A DNA stretch of 50,507 nucleotides. Origin: Chloroflexota bacterium (GTDB lineage: Bacteria > Chloroflexota > Dormibacteria > Dormibacterales > Dormibacteraceae). Made by a program: the position numbers and the translations under genes. The notes below the pieces were generated by a model that worked only from the letters and a program-made list of their open reading frames with translations, did not search any database and had not been told where the DNA came from. Where the stretch lies: the NCBI GenBank assembly GCA_005889495.1, contig VBHA01000074.1:1-50507 (forward strand). The letters run 5' to 3'. Below, piece by piece: positions 9,160-18,452 of the stretch. Position 1 is the stretch's first letter, and every line of letters starts with the position of its first letter.

Positions 9160-10044
9160 TAGATGAAGCCGACCAGCTTGGTACCGAGCTGTCCCGGCTT
9201 GATCGTCCGCTCGTCGATCACGTCGAAGGCGACCCAGTTCATCTCCGAGACGACCCACGACCCGTCCGGGTTCACCGCCTCGACGTAGGCCACGTGGCCC
9301 GCCCACGACTCCCAGGTCACCATGATCGCCCCCACCTTGGGCGTCGGCCCGACCGGGTAGCCCTGATAAGAGGCGTTCTGGTACCAGTAGCCCGCGTCGC
9401 CCGTCCAGGTGACGTTGCGCTTGGTGGCCACGTAGTAGGTGCACCACCCGGCCGGGAACTTGTTGTTCACGTAAGGGCCGAGGCAGCAGCCCAGCACCTT
9501 GACCGGGAACGCAGTCTGGGTCGAGCCGTGGAGGATCTGGTACAGCGCCGGCGGCGGCGGGAAGGCGCCACCCTGGCCACCCGGCACGACGAGGGTCGTC
9601 CCGGCCGTCAGCGAGGTGGTGCGCAGCCGGTTGAAGTCGACGATCAGAGGGATTCGACCAGCGGATCTCCTTGACGGTCACGTGGTACTTCGTTGCGATC
9701 CTGTCCAGGTTCTCGCCCGCCGCCACCGTGTAGATGAACGGCTTGTGGCTGATCGGCGCCGAGGTCGGGATCGAGACGGGCTTGATGATCGTGCTGTAGC
9801 GGCCCATCGAGACGTCGCCGTAGTCGCCCCCCTCGCCGACCACGACCGCCTCGGCGTTGACCGGCCCCAGCCGGGCCGTCAGCGTGGTCGGAAAGTGACG
9901 ATCCATTGCCGCGTAGCTGGACATCGCTACCGCTATTCCGAGCACGACGGCATGGGTCAGGTAACGGTTAACTCGCAGTTGCCTACCCCTAGAGTTTTGT
10001 GAATCCGCCCTGGCGGCGGGAGGATCCCCAGAAGACCTAGGCAC
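9156..10044 (-). CDS. LysM + CHAP domain cell-wall amidase/peptidase, disrupted by a frameshift near 9645-9652
   Basis: N-terminal frame: FIYTVAAGENLDRIATKYHVTVKEIRWSNP (LysM). C-terminal frame: LIVDFNRLRTTSLTAGTTLVVPGG...GWCTYYVATKRNVTWTGDAGYWYQNA...GAIMVTWESWAGHVAYVEAVNPDGSWVVSEMNW (CHAP). Confidence 0.85.
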
Positions 10045-10262
10045 CCTAGCAGACCCTCGAAGGGCCAGTCAACCCCAAATGGCTACTTATTGGAAGCCTG
10101 ATCGCCACCGGCAGGCCGTCGTGCCCGAATTCGATTCGAACTTGCGGACTGGGACGCCAGAGGCCGCGCCGTCGAACAGCAGTTCGCCTGCCGATTCGCT
10201 GCCTGACCTGCCCAAGTAGCCGGCGCATAAAGACGTTCAACGAACGCGTCCCCGGGTACTTG

Positions 10263-11000
10263 CTAGGGGCCTCCGCGGACGTAGATCGTCTGGCCCGAGA
10301 CAAAGCTCGACTCGTCGCTGCACAGGAAGGCGATCACGCTCGCGATGTCCTCCGGCTGTCCGATCCGGCCGAGCGGGATCTGAAGCGCCGCACCCTGCTT
10401 GAAAGTCTCGAAATCGATCCCCATCCGCTCCGCCGTCGCGCGCGTCATCCGAGTCTCGACAAATCCGGGCGCGACGGTGTTGACGTTGACGTTGAACGGC
10501 CCCAGCTCGATCGCCAGGGTGCGCGCCATGCCCTGAAGTCCCGCCTTCGCCGTCGAGTAGTTCGCCTGGCCGCGGTTGCCCAGCGCCGACGTCGAGGACA
10601 GGAACACCATCTTTCCGTACTTCCGCTCGACCATAGTTTTCTGCGCCGCGCGGGCGCACAGGAAAGTTCCCTTGAGGTGCGTGTCGATGACGAGGTCCCA
10701 ATCCTCGTCGGTCATCTTGAACAGCAGGTTGTCGCGGATGACGCCCGCGCAGCACACCAGCACGTCGAGCCGGCCGAACTCGCTAAGGGCACGCTCGACC
10801 ATCGCCTCGACCTGGTCGCGCGAGGTGACGTCGCATGCGACCGCCAGGCCGCCGATCGGTCCCGCCACCTCCTGCGCCGGGGCCACATCCATGTCGGAGA
10901 CGATCACCTTCGCGCCCTCGCGCGCCAACAGCTGGGCCGTCGCCGCGCCGATCCCTCGCCCGCCCCCGGTGATCAGCGCGACTCGGTCGGAGAACCTCAT
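10263..11000 (-). CDS. SDR-family 3-oxoacyl-ACP reductase-like protein (FabG-like)
   Basis: ALITGGGRGIGAATAQLLAREGAKVIVSD, NYSTAKAGLQGMARTLAIELG, PGFVETRMT, FVSGQTIYVRGG; ATG overlaps upstream stop (ATGA). Confidence 0.93.
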   Translation of the reverse strand: MRFSDRVALITGGGRGIGAATAQLLAREGAKVIVSDMDVAPAQEVAGPIGGLAVACDVTSRDQVEAMVERALSEFGRLDVLVCCAGVIRDNLLFKMTDEDWDLVIDTHLKGTFLCARAAQKTMVERKYGKMVFLSSTSALGNRGQANYSTAKAGLQGMARTLAIELGPFNVNVNTVAPGFVETRMTRATAERMGIDFETFKQGAALQIPLGRIGQPEDIASVIAFLCSDESSFVSGQTIYVRGGP

Positions 11001-12570
11001 CTCGTCTCCGTCTCCAGGGCGGTGCCGCCGTCCTTGCGCGGGTCCGACGCGCCGGAGAGAAAGCCGTCCGGCTCGGCGACGATCACCTGAGGCCGCGAGA
11101 AGTACGAGTCGTAGTTGAGCGTCCGGCGGTTGACGCGGTAGCCCAACCGCTCCAACCCTTCGCTCACGGCGCGCGGGATCCGCCCCTCGACCTGGACGAC
11201 GTCGCCTTGAAAGTCCACGCGCGGCGCGCTCACCGCCTCGACCGCCGACATGTCGTGGTCGAGCACGTTCAGCAGCACCTGCAGCACGCCCGTCACGATC
11301 TTCGTCCCCCCAGCGCCCCGACGCAGACGCGCAGCTTGTGGCCGTCGAAGACCATCGTCGGGGTCATCATCGTCACCCGGGTCTTGCCGGGCCGGACCGA
11401 GTTGGGCCGGCCGGGCCGAGGGTCGAAGCAGTTCATGTAGTCGTTGTAGCCAAAGCCGAGCCCAGGCGTGACCACGCCGCTGGCCGAGCCTAGCGTGTGG
11501 GTCAGGGACACGGCGTTGCCGCCGTCGTCGACAACGCAGATGTGCGTGGTGTCGGAGCGGTCCGCGATCACCTCGCGCGCCTTGGCGGCGTATTGCTTGT
11601 CGGCGAGCGCGCCGACCGGGATGTCGACGAAGCGGGGGTCGGCGATGTGCATCTCCCGGTCGGCTACCGCCCACGCCATCGCCTCGACCAGGAGCCGTGC
11701 CGCTTCGGTGCTAGGCCAACCCGCGGCGCCGATGTCGTAGCCCTCGAGGAAGTTCAGCATCTGCAGCAGCGTCAGCCCGCCCGCGGGTGGTCCGGCCGCC
11801 GTCACCTGCAGGTCTCGATAGGTCCCGCGAATCGGCTCGGTGACGTTGACCCGATACGTTTCCAGGTCTTCCCTCGTGATGAACCCTCCGTTGGCGGCGA
11901 AGTCGGCGGCGATCGAGTCAGCGATCTCGCCCTGATAGAAGACGTCGGGGCCCTCGCTTGCAAGCCTCTCCAGCGTGTGCGCGAGCTCGGCCTGCACCAA
12001 GCGCTCGCCGATCGCGTACAGCGCGCCGGCGCGGGTATAGATCGCCCTGGCGGCGGGAGTGGCCTGGATGCGCTGCAGGTTCGGCACGACGTCGGGGCCA
12101 TAGTCCGTCGTCCAGTAGCCGTGCACGTAGCCCGTGACCGGAAACCCTTCGCGCGCGATCGGGATCGCGGGCTCGATCGCTTCTTCCCACGAGATGGTGC
12201 CGAAGCGTTTCAGCGCCTCGTGCAGGCCGGCCACCGTCCCCGGGACGCAGACGGACTGATAACCGACGTCGTTGACCCAGCCTTCCAGGACATATCCGTA
12301 ACGATCCGCAGCTTCGCGGATGAAGATCGACTCCCACTGGTCCTCACGCACCCGCGAGCCGGCGGTGCCGTAGAACTCGAGCAGGGTGTCGCCCGCCTGC
12401 GGGCTGTGCACGAGCATCACCCCGCATCCGCCGATGCCGCACATCTGGGGATCGATGACGCCCTGCACGAATGCGCAGGTGACCGCCGCATCGACGGCGT
12501 TGCCGCCCCGCCGCATCACGTCCAGGCCGATCTCCGCCGCGGTCGGTTGCGGGCAGACGATGATCGCCAC
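10997..12570 (-). CDS. Gamma-glutamyltransferase family protein, frameshifted at a G6 tract
   Basis: MAIIVCPQPTAAEIGLDVMRRGGNAVDAAVTCAFVQGVIDPQMCGIGGCGVMLVH...THICVVDDGGNAVSLTHTLGS; C-terminus KIVTGVLQVLLNVLDHDMSAVEAVSAPRVDFQ continues in a different frame after 11306-11311. Confidence 0.88.
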
Positions 12571-12673
12571 GCCTGTAAGTTAGTCGATCGAATTCGACGG
12601 TGAAAGCAGACGCGCGCTCGCGCGTTTCCAAGCCCTGCAAGAGGCCCCTCGGGCAATCCGTTTTACCCCACAC

Positions 12674-13213
12674 GTGAGAGGAAGTTCAAGGGGCCAGTCC
12701 CTCGTCGAGGCGGCCATCACTCTGCCGATAGTGCTGCTCCTCGCACTCGGTGTGACGGACCTGGGCAGGTCCTTCTACTACCGGGAGGCGGTCACGAACT
12801 CGGTGCGCCAGGCGCTGCGCATCGCGGTGTCCTCGTACCAGCACGGCACCGCGGACAGCGTGTGCGCGTCGACGAGCGGCGGCCCGATCGCGGTCTCGGT
12901 GTCGTCGCCGCTGCCGCCGTCGGGTGGAACGATCGGCACGATCGCCAACCAGGCGGCGCTGGAGAGCTCGAAGGACGGGACCGCCGCCGGGTCGGTGCTG
13001 GCGGGCGGGACGTTGACCGTCACTTTCCACTGCCTCAACGGCGCGGCGATCACCAACGCCTCGGGCAATGGGGGCCCGCCGACGAGTCCCGGCTCGGACT
13101 CGATCACCGCGAGCATCGCGCGGCCGATGCCGGTGATCACGCCCGTGCTGTGGCCGCTGTTCGGGACGTCCTTTCCGATGCAGGTGACATCTTCGCAGCG
13201 GGTGGAGTACTGA
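12674..13213 (+). CDS. TadE-like Flp pilus pseudopilin
   Basis: SRGQSLVEAAITLPIVLLLALGVTDLGRSFYYREAVTNSVRQA: TadE-type N-terminal hydrophobic segment. Confidence 0.85.
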   Translation: MRGSSRGQSLVEAAITLPIVLLLALGVTDLGRSFYYREAVTNSVRQALRIAVSSYQHGTADSVCASTSGGPIAVSVSSPLPPSGGTIGTIANQAALESSKDGTAAGSVLAGGTLTVTFHCLNGAAITNASGNGGPPTSPGSDSITASIARPMPVITPVLWPLFGTSFPMQVTSSQRVEY

Positions 13214-13885
13214 TGCGAAGGAAAAGCCCCATCCCCCGCCGGCGGCCGGCACTTCCCGGTAAACGGGGAAGCCGAGGCCAGGCGCTCGTCGAGTTCGCGC
13301 TGGTGTTTCCGCTCCTGTTCTTCCTGCTCGCCATCTCGATCGACCTGTTTCGCGTCGACTGGGTCACCTCGACCGTCGCGGAGGCGGCTCGGCAGGCCGC
13401 GCGCCAGGCGGTCCCCAACCAGGTGCCCAGCGACAACGGTTTTGGCGGAGCATCGGGGAGCTGCTCGGGTCTCGCGCTGACACCGTCGGCCAACGGCTCG
13501 GGATGCCTGACGGACGCCCGCATCAACGAGACGGTGAAGGCCGTCATGGGCTCATACAGCCGCAGCTCGGCCATGACCGAGGCTCCGCCGTCGGGGTGTC
13601 CTACACCTCCGGCCGGCACGACGCAGGTGTGCATCTGGCCGGCTGAGCAAGGCGCGCCCGGCGGCTACGCAAGCTGCTCGGCCGCGCGCAGCGCGCTCGG
13701 GCGCGACCCGATGCCCGGCGACCTCGGGGCGCGCGCCGCGGAGTTCGCGAACCCGCAGTACAAGGGCTGCTTCCAGGTCGTGGTGACGGTGATCTACCGC
13801 TACGACAGCCTGGTGCCATTCCTCGGCGCCGCCGCGCCCAACCTCCTGCGCCTGGCGTCGTCCACCACCATGCTCCCGCAGAAAC
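13213..13885 (+). CDS. Second TadE-like pseudopilin; 3' end fused into the TadG region by a likely deletion
   Basis: SRGQALVEFALVFPLLFFLLAISIDLFRVDWVTSTVAEAARQAARQ...VTVIYRYDSLVPFLGAAAPNLLRLASSTTMLPQ; no stop at the expected end. Confidence 0.82.
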
Positions 13886-15136
13886 CTGCAGGCCTACGCC
13901 GACGCCTCAGCCCTGGCAGGCTCGCGCTCGTACGGACCCGGCGGCAGCAACGCGCACTGGGTGGCCATGGAGTACCTCGGCTCATCGCTCGGCTTCGGCC
14001 TGCCCGTCGGTGCCTGCTCGAGCGCCGCGAGCTGCCCGGCCGGCACCTATTCGGTCACCGGCTACAGCATCACCCTCGCGGACTCGTGGCGGGTGAACGG
14101 GATCTTCAACTACCCGAGCGTGCTCGATGTCGTCATCACGCACCAGCAGCCGAGCATCTTCGCGCGAATGCTCGGATTCTCGACGCTGACCTCCGCCGCA
14201 TCCGCGCGAGCGACCATCCCCGGCCCGCAGTTCAACGGCGCGGCGTACGCCGTGGCCGCGGTGGGCGGCGACGCGATGATCAACGGCGGAGGCGCCGCCT
14301 TCCAGACGGTGACCGGCCCGGTCTACGCTTATGGATCGTTCGGCGCCAACAACGCCCCCCACTCCACGGGCGTGCCTTCGCAGCAGACCAACTACGACGG
14401 CACGACCTGTCCGGGCAACATTCCCAACCGCCTCGACAATGGCGGCGGCGGCAACAGCCTCGATTACCACACCACGGACAGCAACGGGATGCCGCAGAAC
14501 ACCAACATCGCGCCGCCGAACAATTACGACAACGCGAGCCCCGTCGCGCCAAACGTCACCTTCACATCGGCCGCCATGGCCAAGGACGGCCAGGGCCGCT
14601 GGATGCCGGGCATCTACAACGGGTTCGCGCCCAGCGGCGGGGTGATGAACGGCGGCGTGTACAAGATCATCAACGCATCGAGCGTGGCGCTCGGCAACGT
14701 CACCAACACCGTGCACATGCCCTCTGGCGTCTCGGACCCGGCAGGCGCGGTCGCGATCGTCCTCGACGGGACCGACGGCGGCCTGGACATCAGCCAGGCA
14801 GTGCTCAACGGGCTCGACGACCTGAACCCGCCGAGCTATAGCGGTCCTCGCGACCCTATGGGCACGCACAACTTCGTGATCTGGGGATCGGGATCGAACC
14901 CCTTCACAGCGGGCGTGACCATCGGCCCGCACGCCGGGACCGACATGAGCGGGATCATCTACCTGCCGAAGAGCCCGTACGTGAGCGACGGCAACTCCAG
15001 CCCGCAGTTCACCGGTTCGGTGTTCGTGCAGAGCATGACCGTGCGTGGCGGCGGCAATGGCCAGCAGGTCTTCAAGTGGGTGTGCGGGCTGAACGCGGTG
15101 GCGGGACAGCCCTACGACGGGGGCTTGATCCGCTAG
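13881..15136 (+). CDS. TadG-like (Flp pilus assembly/secreted) protein lacking its N-terminal membrane segment
   Basis: Frame +2 starts abruptly with NLQAYADASALAGSRSYGPGGSNAHWVAMEYLGSSLG...YDGGLIR; the expected upstream TM/start is absent. Confidence 0.72.
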
Positions 15137-15149
15137 CCCAACCGGCCCT

Positions 15150-15192
15150 GCCCCTCCGGCCTTGCAGGCCACCTCCCCATGAAATGGGGAGG
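15150..15192 (-). repeat. Compound-hairpin dispersed repeat, copy L (inverted relative to 18388)
   Basis: Reverse complement cctccccatttcatggggaggtggcctgcaaggccggaggggc matches 18388-18429 with one 1-nt indel. Confidence 0.85.
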
Positions 15193-15214
15193 AAGAGGCC
15201 CACGATGAATGGGA

Positions 15215-16472
15215 TTAACCCGGCAGCTCGATCGTGAACGTGCTGCCCGCGCCGCGAGTGGTCTTGACCTTGATCGTGCCCCCGTGGCGCTCGACCACGC
15301 GGCGCGCGATCGCCAGGCCCAGCCCGCTGCCGGAGCTCCACGCTGAGCGTGACCTGCGCACCCCGCGGGCTCACCCGCACGGCGTTGTCGACCAGGTTTG
15401 CGACCGCCTCTCGAAGCAGGTCCTTGTCGGCATTGATGCGCGTGGGCGCGCCGACATCCGCGACGAGGTCCACGCCCGACGTTGCGGCCTGGGCCGTGTA
15501 CGCGCGCACGACGTCGGCCGTCAGCTCCGCCAGGTCGACCAGCTCTCGGCGAAGGGGCACGTCTTCATCCGCGTGGGCGAGCGAGCGCAGGCGCGCCAGC
15601 ATCCGCTTCATCCGCTCCGCCTCGGCAACGCTGTCCGCGACTGCATCCTCCGTCGGTCCGCCCCGGTTGGCTCTCCGGAGGATGGAAAGGTTGGTCATGA
15701 TCGTCGCGAGCGGCGTCGCCACCTGGTGAGACACGTCGGTCAGGAACCGGCGCTGCGAAGCGAGCACGGCCTGGAGCTGATCGTTGGCCGTCGCCTGCGC
15801 CTCGATGGCGCGGTTCATGCGGTAGATCATCGGCAACACGACGAGCGGCAGCGGCGCGGCGATCGGCGCTTCCACGAACAGGACCGCCATCACGACGGCG
15901 CACGCCGCCAACGTCAGAGAGGCCGGCCAGGTGGCGGCGGCGGCGGATCGTAGAAGCACCGGGTATGGACGCCCGGTCAGGAGCGAGGGCGGAACCACCG
16001 CCAGGCCGAGGTTGGCGACCACGTAGAGGAACGCGCCGGCCGTCGCGCGAACGTCACCGGTCACGTCCGTGGCTGCCCCGATCGCGCCGGCCATCGACGC
16101 CAGAGCGCCCGCGGCCAGCACGTTGCCCGCGTTGTACGCGCTCTCCTTCCAGCTGCGGCGGATGAAACGGTTGGCCGCGAGCACGCTGAGTCCAGCGGTC
16201 GCCGGCCCGAGGCCAGGCGGGAGGAGCAGCACCGCGACCAGGCACGGGAGCGCCCCGAAGTTGATCTTCTGCTGTGGGCCGATCTTGACCGGGAATCTTT
16301 CCGCCAGCGCGACCGCGGCGAAGCAGGCGGGGACCAGCAGGAGACGCCAGCGGTCCGCCACGGTGAAACCGCCGGTGACGGCGGCGATGGCGGCCAGCGC
16401 CACTCCCAGCGCGGGCACGCCGCCGAGGGCGACCCTCAGCGGCCGGGTCAGAGGCGGAGAAGCGGCGACCAT
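15215..16472 (-). CDS. Sensor histidine kinase; HATPase domain interrupted by a deletion/frameshift near 15333-15338
   Basis: H-box [26 protein letters not shown]-box [29 protein letters not shown], then a frame change to [40 protein letters not shown]; the DxGxGI segment is missing. Confidence 0.86.
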
Positions 16473-16477
16473 GGGCC

Positions 16478-16861
16478 TCAGGTGGTGGGCACGTCCAGGT
16501 ACAGGGTGGTCGAGCCGCCGCCGGGTACTGTCGCCGACGCGGTGGCCTTGTACTTCTTGACCGTCACGGACACGTTCGCGGTCGAGATCGTCGACGGCAC
16601 CGCGACATCGACCGTGATCAGCGTTCCGCCGCTCCCGTCGGGAGCTGTGATCGCCTGCACGTCTACGTCATTTATGTATTTGGCCTGGAATTGAGGCACC
16701 GCAACCATGACGTTGACCGTCAGGTTGGAGCCAGTAGGAGTCTGCACCTGGACCGGCGGATCACCCCAGCACCACGCCAGGTTCGCGGAGGCCGGGCCCG
16801 CGCCTCCGACCGCCATCGCACCCGCCACCAGCACGCCGGCCACCACGCTCCTCGCCTTCAT
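16478..16861 (-). CDS. Small secreted protein encoded between histidine kinase and response regulator
   Basis: Signal peptide MKARSVVAGVLVAGAMAVGGAGPASA, 127 aa, single CW near the N-terminus. Confidence 0.75.
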   Translation of the reverse strand: MKARSVVAGVLVAGAMAVGGAGPASANLAWCWGDPPVQVQTPTGSNLTVNVMVAVPQFQAKYINDVDVQAITAPDGSGGTLITVDVAVPSTISTANVSVTVKKYKATASATVPGGGSTTLYLDVPTT

Positions 16862-16876
16862 GACCTGTCGAGCCCC

Positions 16877-17572
16877 CTATTCCGGACTGAATCTGTAACC
16901 GAGACCGCGAACCGTATGGATCAACCTCGAGGCACCGTCCAGCTCCAGCTTCTGACGGATCCGCGAGACGTGCACCTCGAGCGAGTTCGACTCGGGGCCG
17001 GTGGTCACCGCCCACACCGCCTCTCCCAGCTGCGCGTACGTGACCAGCTGGCCGGCGTTGCGCATCAACCCCGCCAGGATCCGGAACTCGATGCCGGTCA
17101 GTCCGAGCTGCCGGCCGCCTCGCGTCGCGCGGCCGTCGCTGAGGTCCACTACGACATCGCCAGAGACGAGCCTCGAGCCGCCCTTGCCCCGGTGCCGGCG
17201 GATCACGGCTTCGACGCGAGCCATCAGCTCCTCGAGCGCAAACGGCTTGGAGATGTAGTCGTCGGCGCCGAGCTTGAGGCCCGCGATCCGGTCGCTGACC
17301 GAGGAGCGGGCGCTGATGCCCACGAGCGCGGCGTCGGTCTCCGCCCTGAAGCTCTCGAAGAGGTCGGGGCCGTCGTTGTCGGGCAGCATCAGGTCCAGGA
17401 GCACGACGTCCGGATTCCATTCCCGGACCAGCTCCAGGCCCCGCCCGGCGGACTCCACCGAACGGACCGTGTAGCCCTCCTCGCCGAGGCCGGTGGCGAC
17501 CGCCCTCGCCAGGCGCCGGTCATCCTCCACGAGGGCGACCTTCCACTTGATCGGCATGTGCGCAATTCTCAC
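16877..17572 (-). CDS. OmpR/PhoB-family response regulator
   Basis: VALVEDDRRLARAVATGLGEEGYTV, DVVLLDLMLPDNDGPDLF, KPFALEELMARVEA, C-terminal wHTH LTGIEFRILAGLMRNAGQLVTYAQLGEAVW...VHVSRIRQKLELDG...IHTVRGLGYRF. Confidence 0.95.
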   Translation of the reverse strand: MRIAHMPIKWKVALVEDDRRLARAVATGLGEEGYTVRSVESAGRGLELVREWNPDVVLLDLMLPDNDGPDLFESFRAETDAALVGISARSSVSDRIAGLKLGADDYISKPFALEELMARVEAVIRRHRGKGGSRLVSGDVVVDLSDGRATRGGRQLGLTGIEFRILAGLMRNAGQLVTYAQLGEAVWAVTTGPESNSLEVHVSRIRQKLELDGASRLIHTVRGLGYRFSPE

Positions 17573-17615
17573 ACGGAATCGCGGGTTTTAACCCTCCCCC
17601 GCCGTAACGGCCGAA

Positions 17616-18350
17616 TTGAGCCTGACGTTCAGTACGAGCGTGTACGGACGGCGGCTCGCGGTGGCTGTGGCCATCGCCGCCGCGCTCAGCGGACCCAGCA
17701 TGGCCACGCTGTGGGTGTGGACCCCGGGCGGAGCCGATGTGCAGGCTCGCGTCGAAGCCCTCGCCCGGTCGCACAGCTCGCGAGTGCTCGGCCAGGACGA
17801 GGTGCCGGCGCAGCTCGCCGAGGCGGTGGTCGCGATCGAGGACGAGCGCTTCTACCAGCACCACGGCATCGACTCCGTCGGTCTCGGCCGCGCGGTGCTC
17901 TACGACGCGACGAACCTGTGCCTGTGCCAGGGCGGCTCGACGGTCACAGAGCAGCTGGTCAAGGACGTTTTCCTCGGCGGCTCTGACCGCGGCTACAACA
18001 AGCTGCAGGACATGGTGCTTGCGCTCAAGGTCGAGCGCGTCCTGACGAAGAAGCAGATCATGGCCGACTACCTGAGCGAGATCACGACCGGCTTCGGGCG
18101 CTACGGCGTGACCGCGGCAGCGTGCGCCTACTTTCAGGCGCCGCTACCGGAGCTGACGCTTGGCCAGTACGCGCTCCTGGCCGGCGTGACCCAGGCCCCG
18201 TCGGTCTACGATCCGACGATCAATCCTGGGGCCGCCCGGCAAAGGCGTTCCCAGGTTCTCGCGCAGATGGTCGCCGAGCACTATGTGAGCGCGACGCAGG
18301 CGGCCGCCGCCAACGCGGAGCCGGTGCTGACGAACGGCCCGGGCTGCTAA
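17616..18350 (+). CDS. Monofunctional GT51 peptidoglycan glycosyltransferase
   Basis: AVVAIEDERFYQHHGIDSVGLGRAVLYD...CQGGSTVTEQLVKDVFL, RVLTKKQIMADYLSEITTGFGRYGVTAAACAYFQAPLPELTLGQYALLAGVTQAPSVYDP. Confidence 0.9.
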   Translation: MSLTFSTSVYGRRLAVAVAIAAALSGPSMATLWVWTPGGADVQARVEALARSHSSRVLGQDEVPAQLAEAVVAIEDERFYQHHGIDSVGLGRAVLYDATNLCLCQGGSTVTEQLVKDVFLGGSDRGYNKLQDMVLALKVERVLTKKQIMADYLSEITTGFGRYGVTAAACAYFQAPLPELTLGQYALLAGVTQAPSVYDPTINPGAARQRRSQVLAQMVAEHYVSATQAAAANAEPVLTNGPGC

Positions 18351-18354
18351 GCCT

Positions 18355-18431
18355 CCTCCCCATTCATGGGAGGGCGGAGGGGCTGGTCCTCCCCATTCAT
18401 GGGGAGGTGGCCTGCAAGGCCGGAGGGGCAG
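18355..18431 (+). repeat. Compound-hairpin dispersed repeat, copy R plus adjacent partial copy
   Basis: cctccccattcatgggagg (18355-18373) followed by cctccccattcatggggaggtggcctgcaaggccggaggggcag (18388-18431). Confidence 0.85.
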
Positions 18432-18452
18432 CGCCGGAGGGGCCGGCTGCCG

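Noticed and set aside
9960-10110. Possible c-di-AMP (ydaO-type) riboswitch upstream of the LysM/CHAP gene
   Set aside because: Gene context fits, but I could not align the conserved core elements; cmsearch with the ydaO-yuaA model would decide.
10120-10170. tRNA-like GGTTCGAATC-style T-loop (attcgattcgaactt)
   Set aside because: No matching acceptor, D or anticodon stems could be found around it.
10046-10303. 85-aa minus ORF upstream of the LysM/CHAP gene
   Set aside because: Arg/Ser-rich, overlaps the FabG 3' end, no homology-like pattern.
12862-14841. 659-aa plus-strand ORF as a single protein
   Set aside because: Only 13213-~13885 is TadE-like; the rest is a GC-rich out-of-frame reading over the TadG region, with Arg-rich non-protein-like composition.
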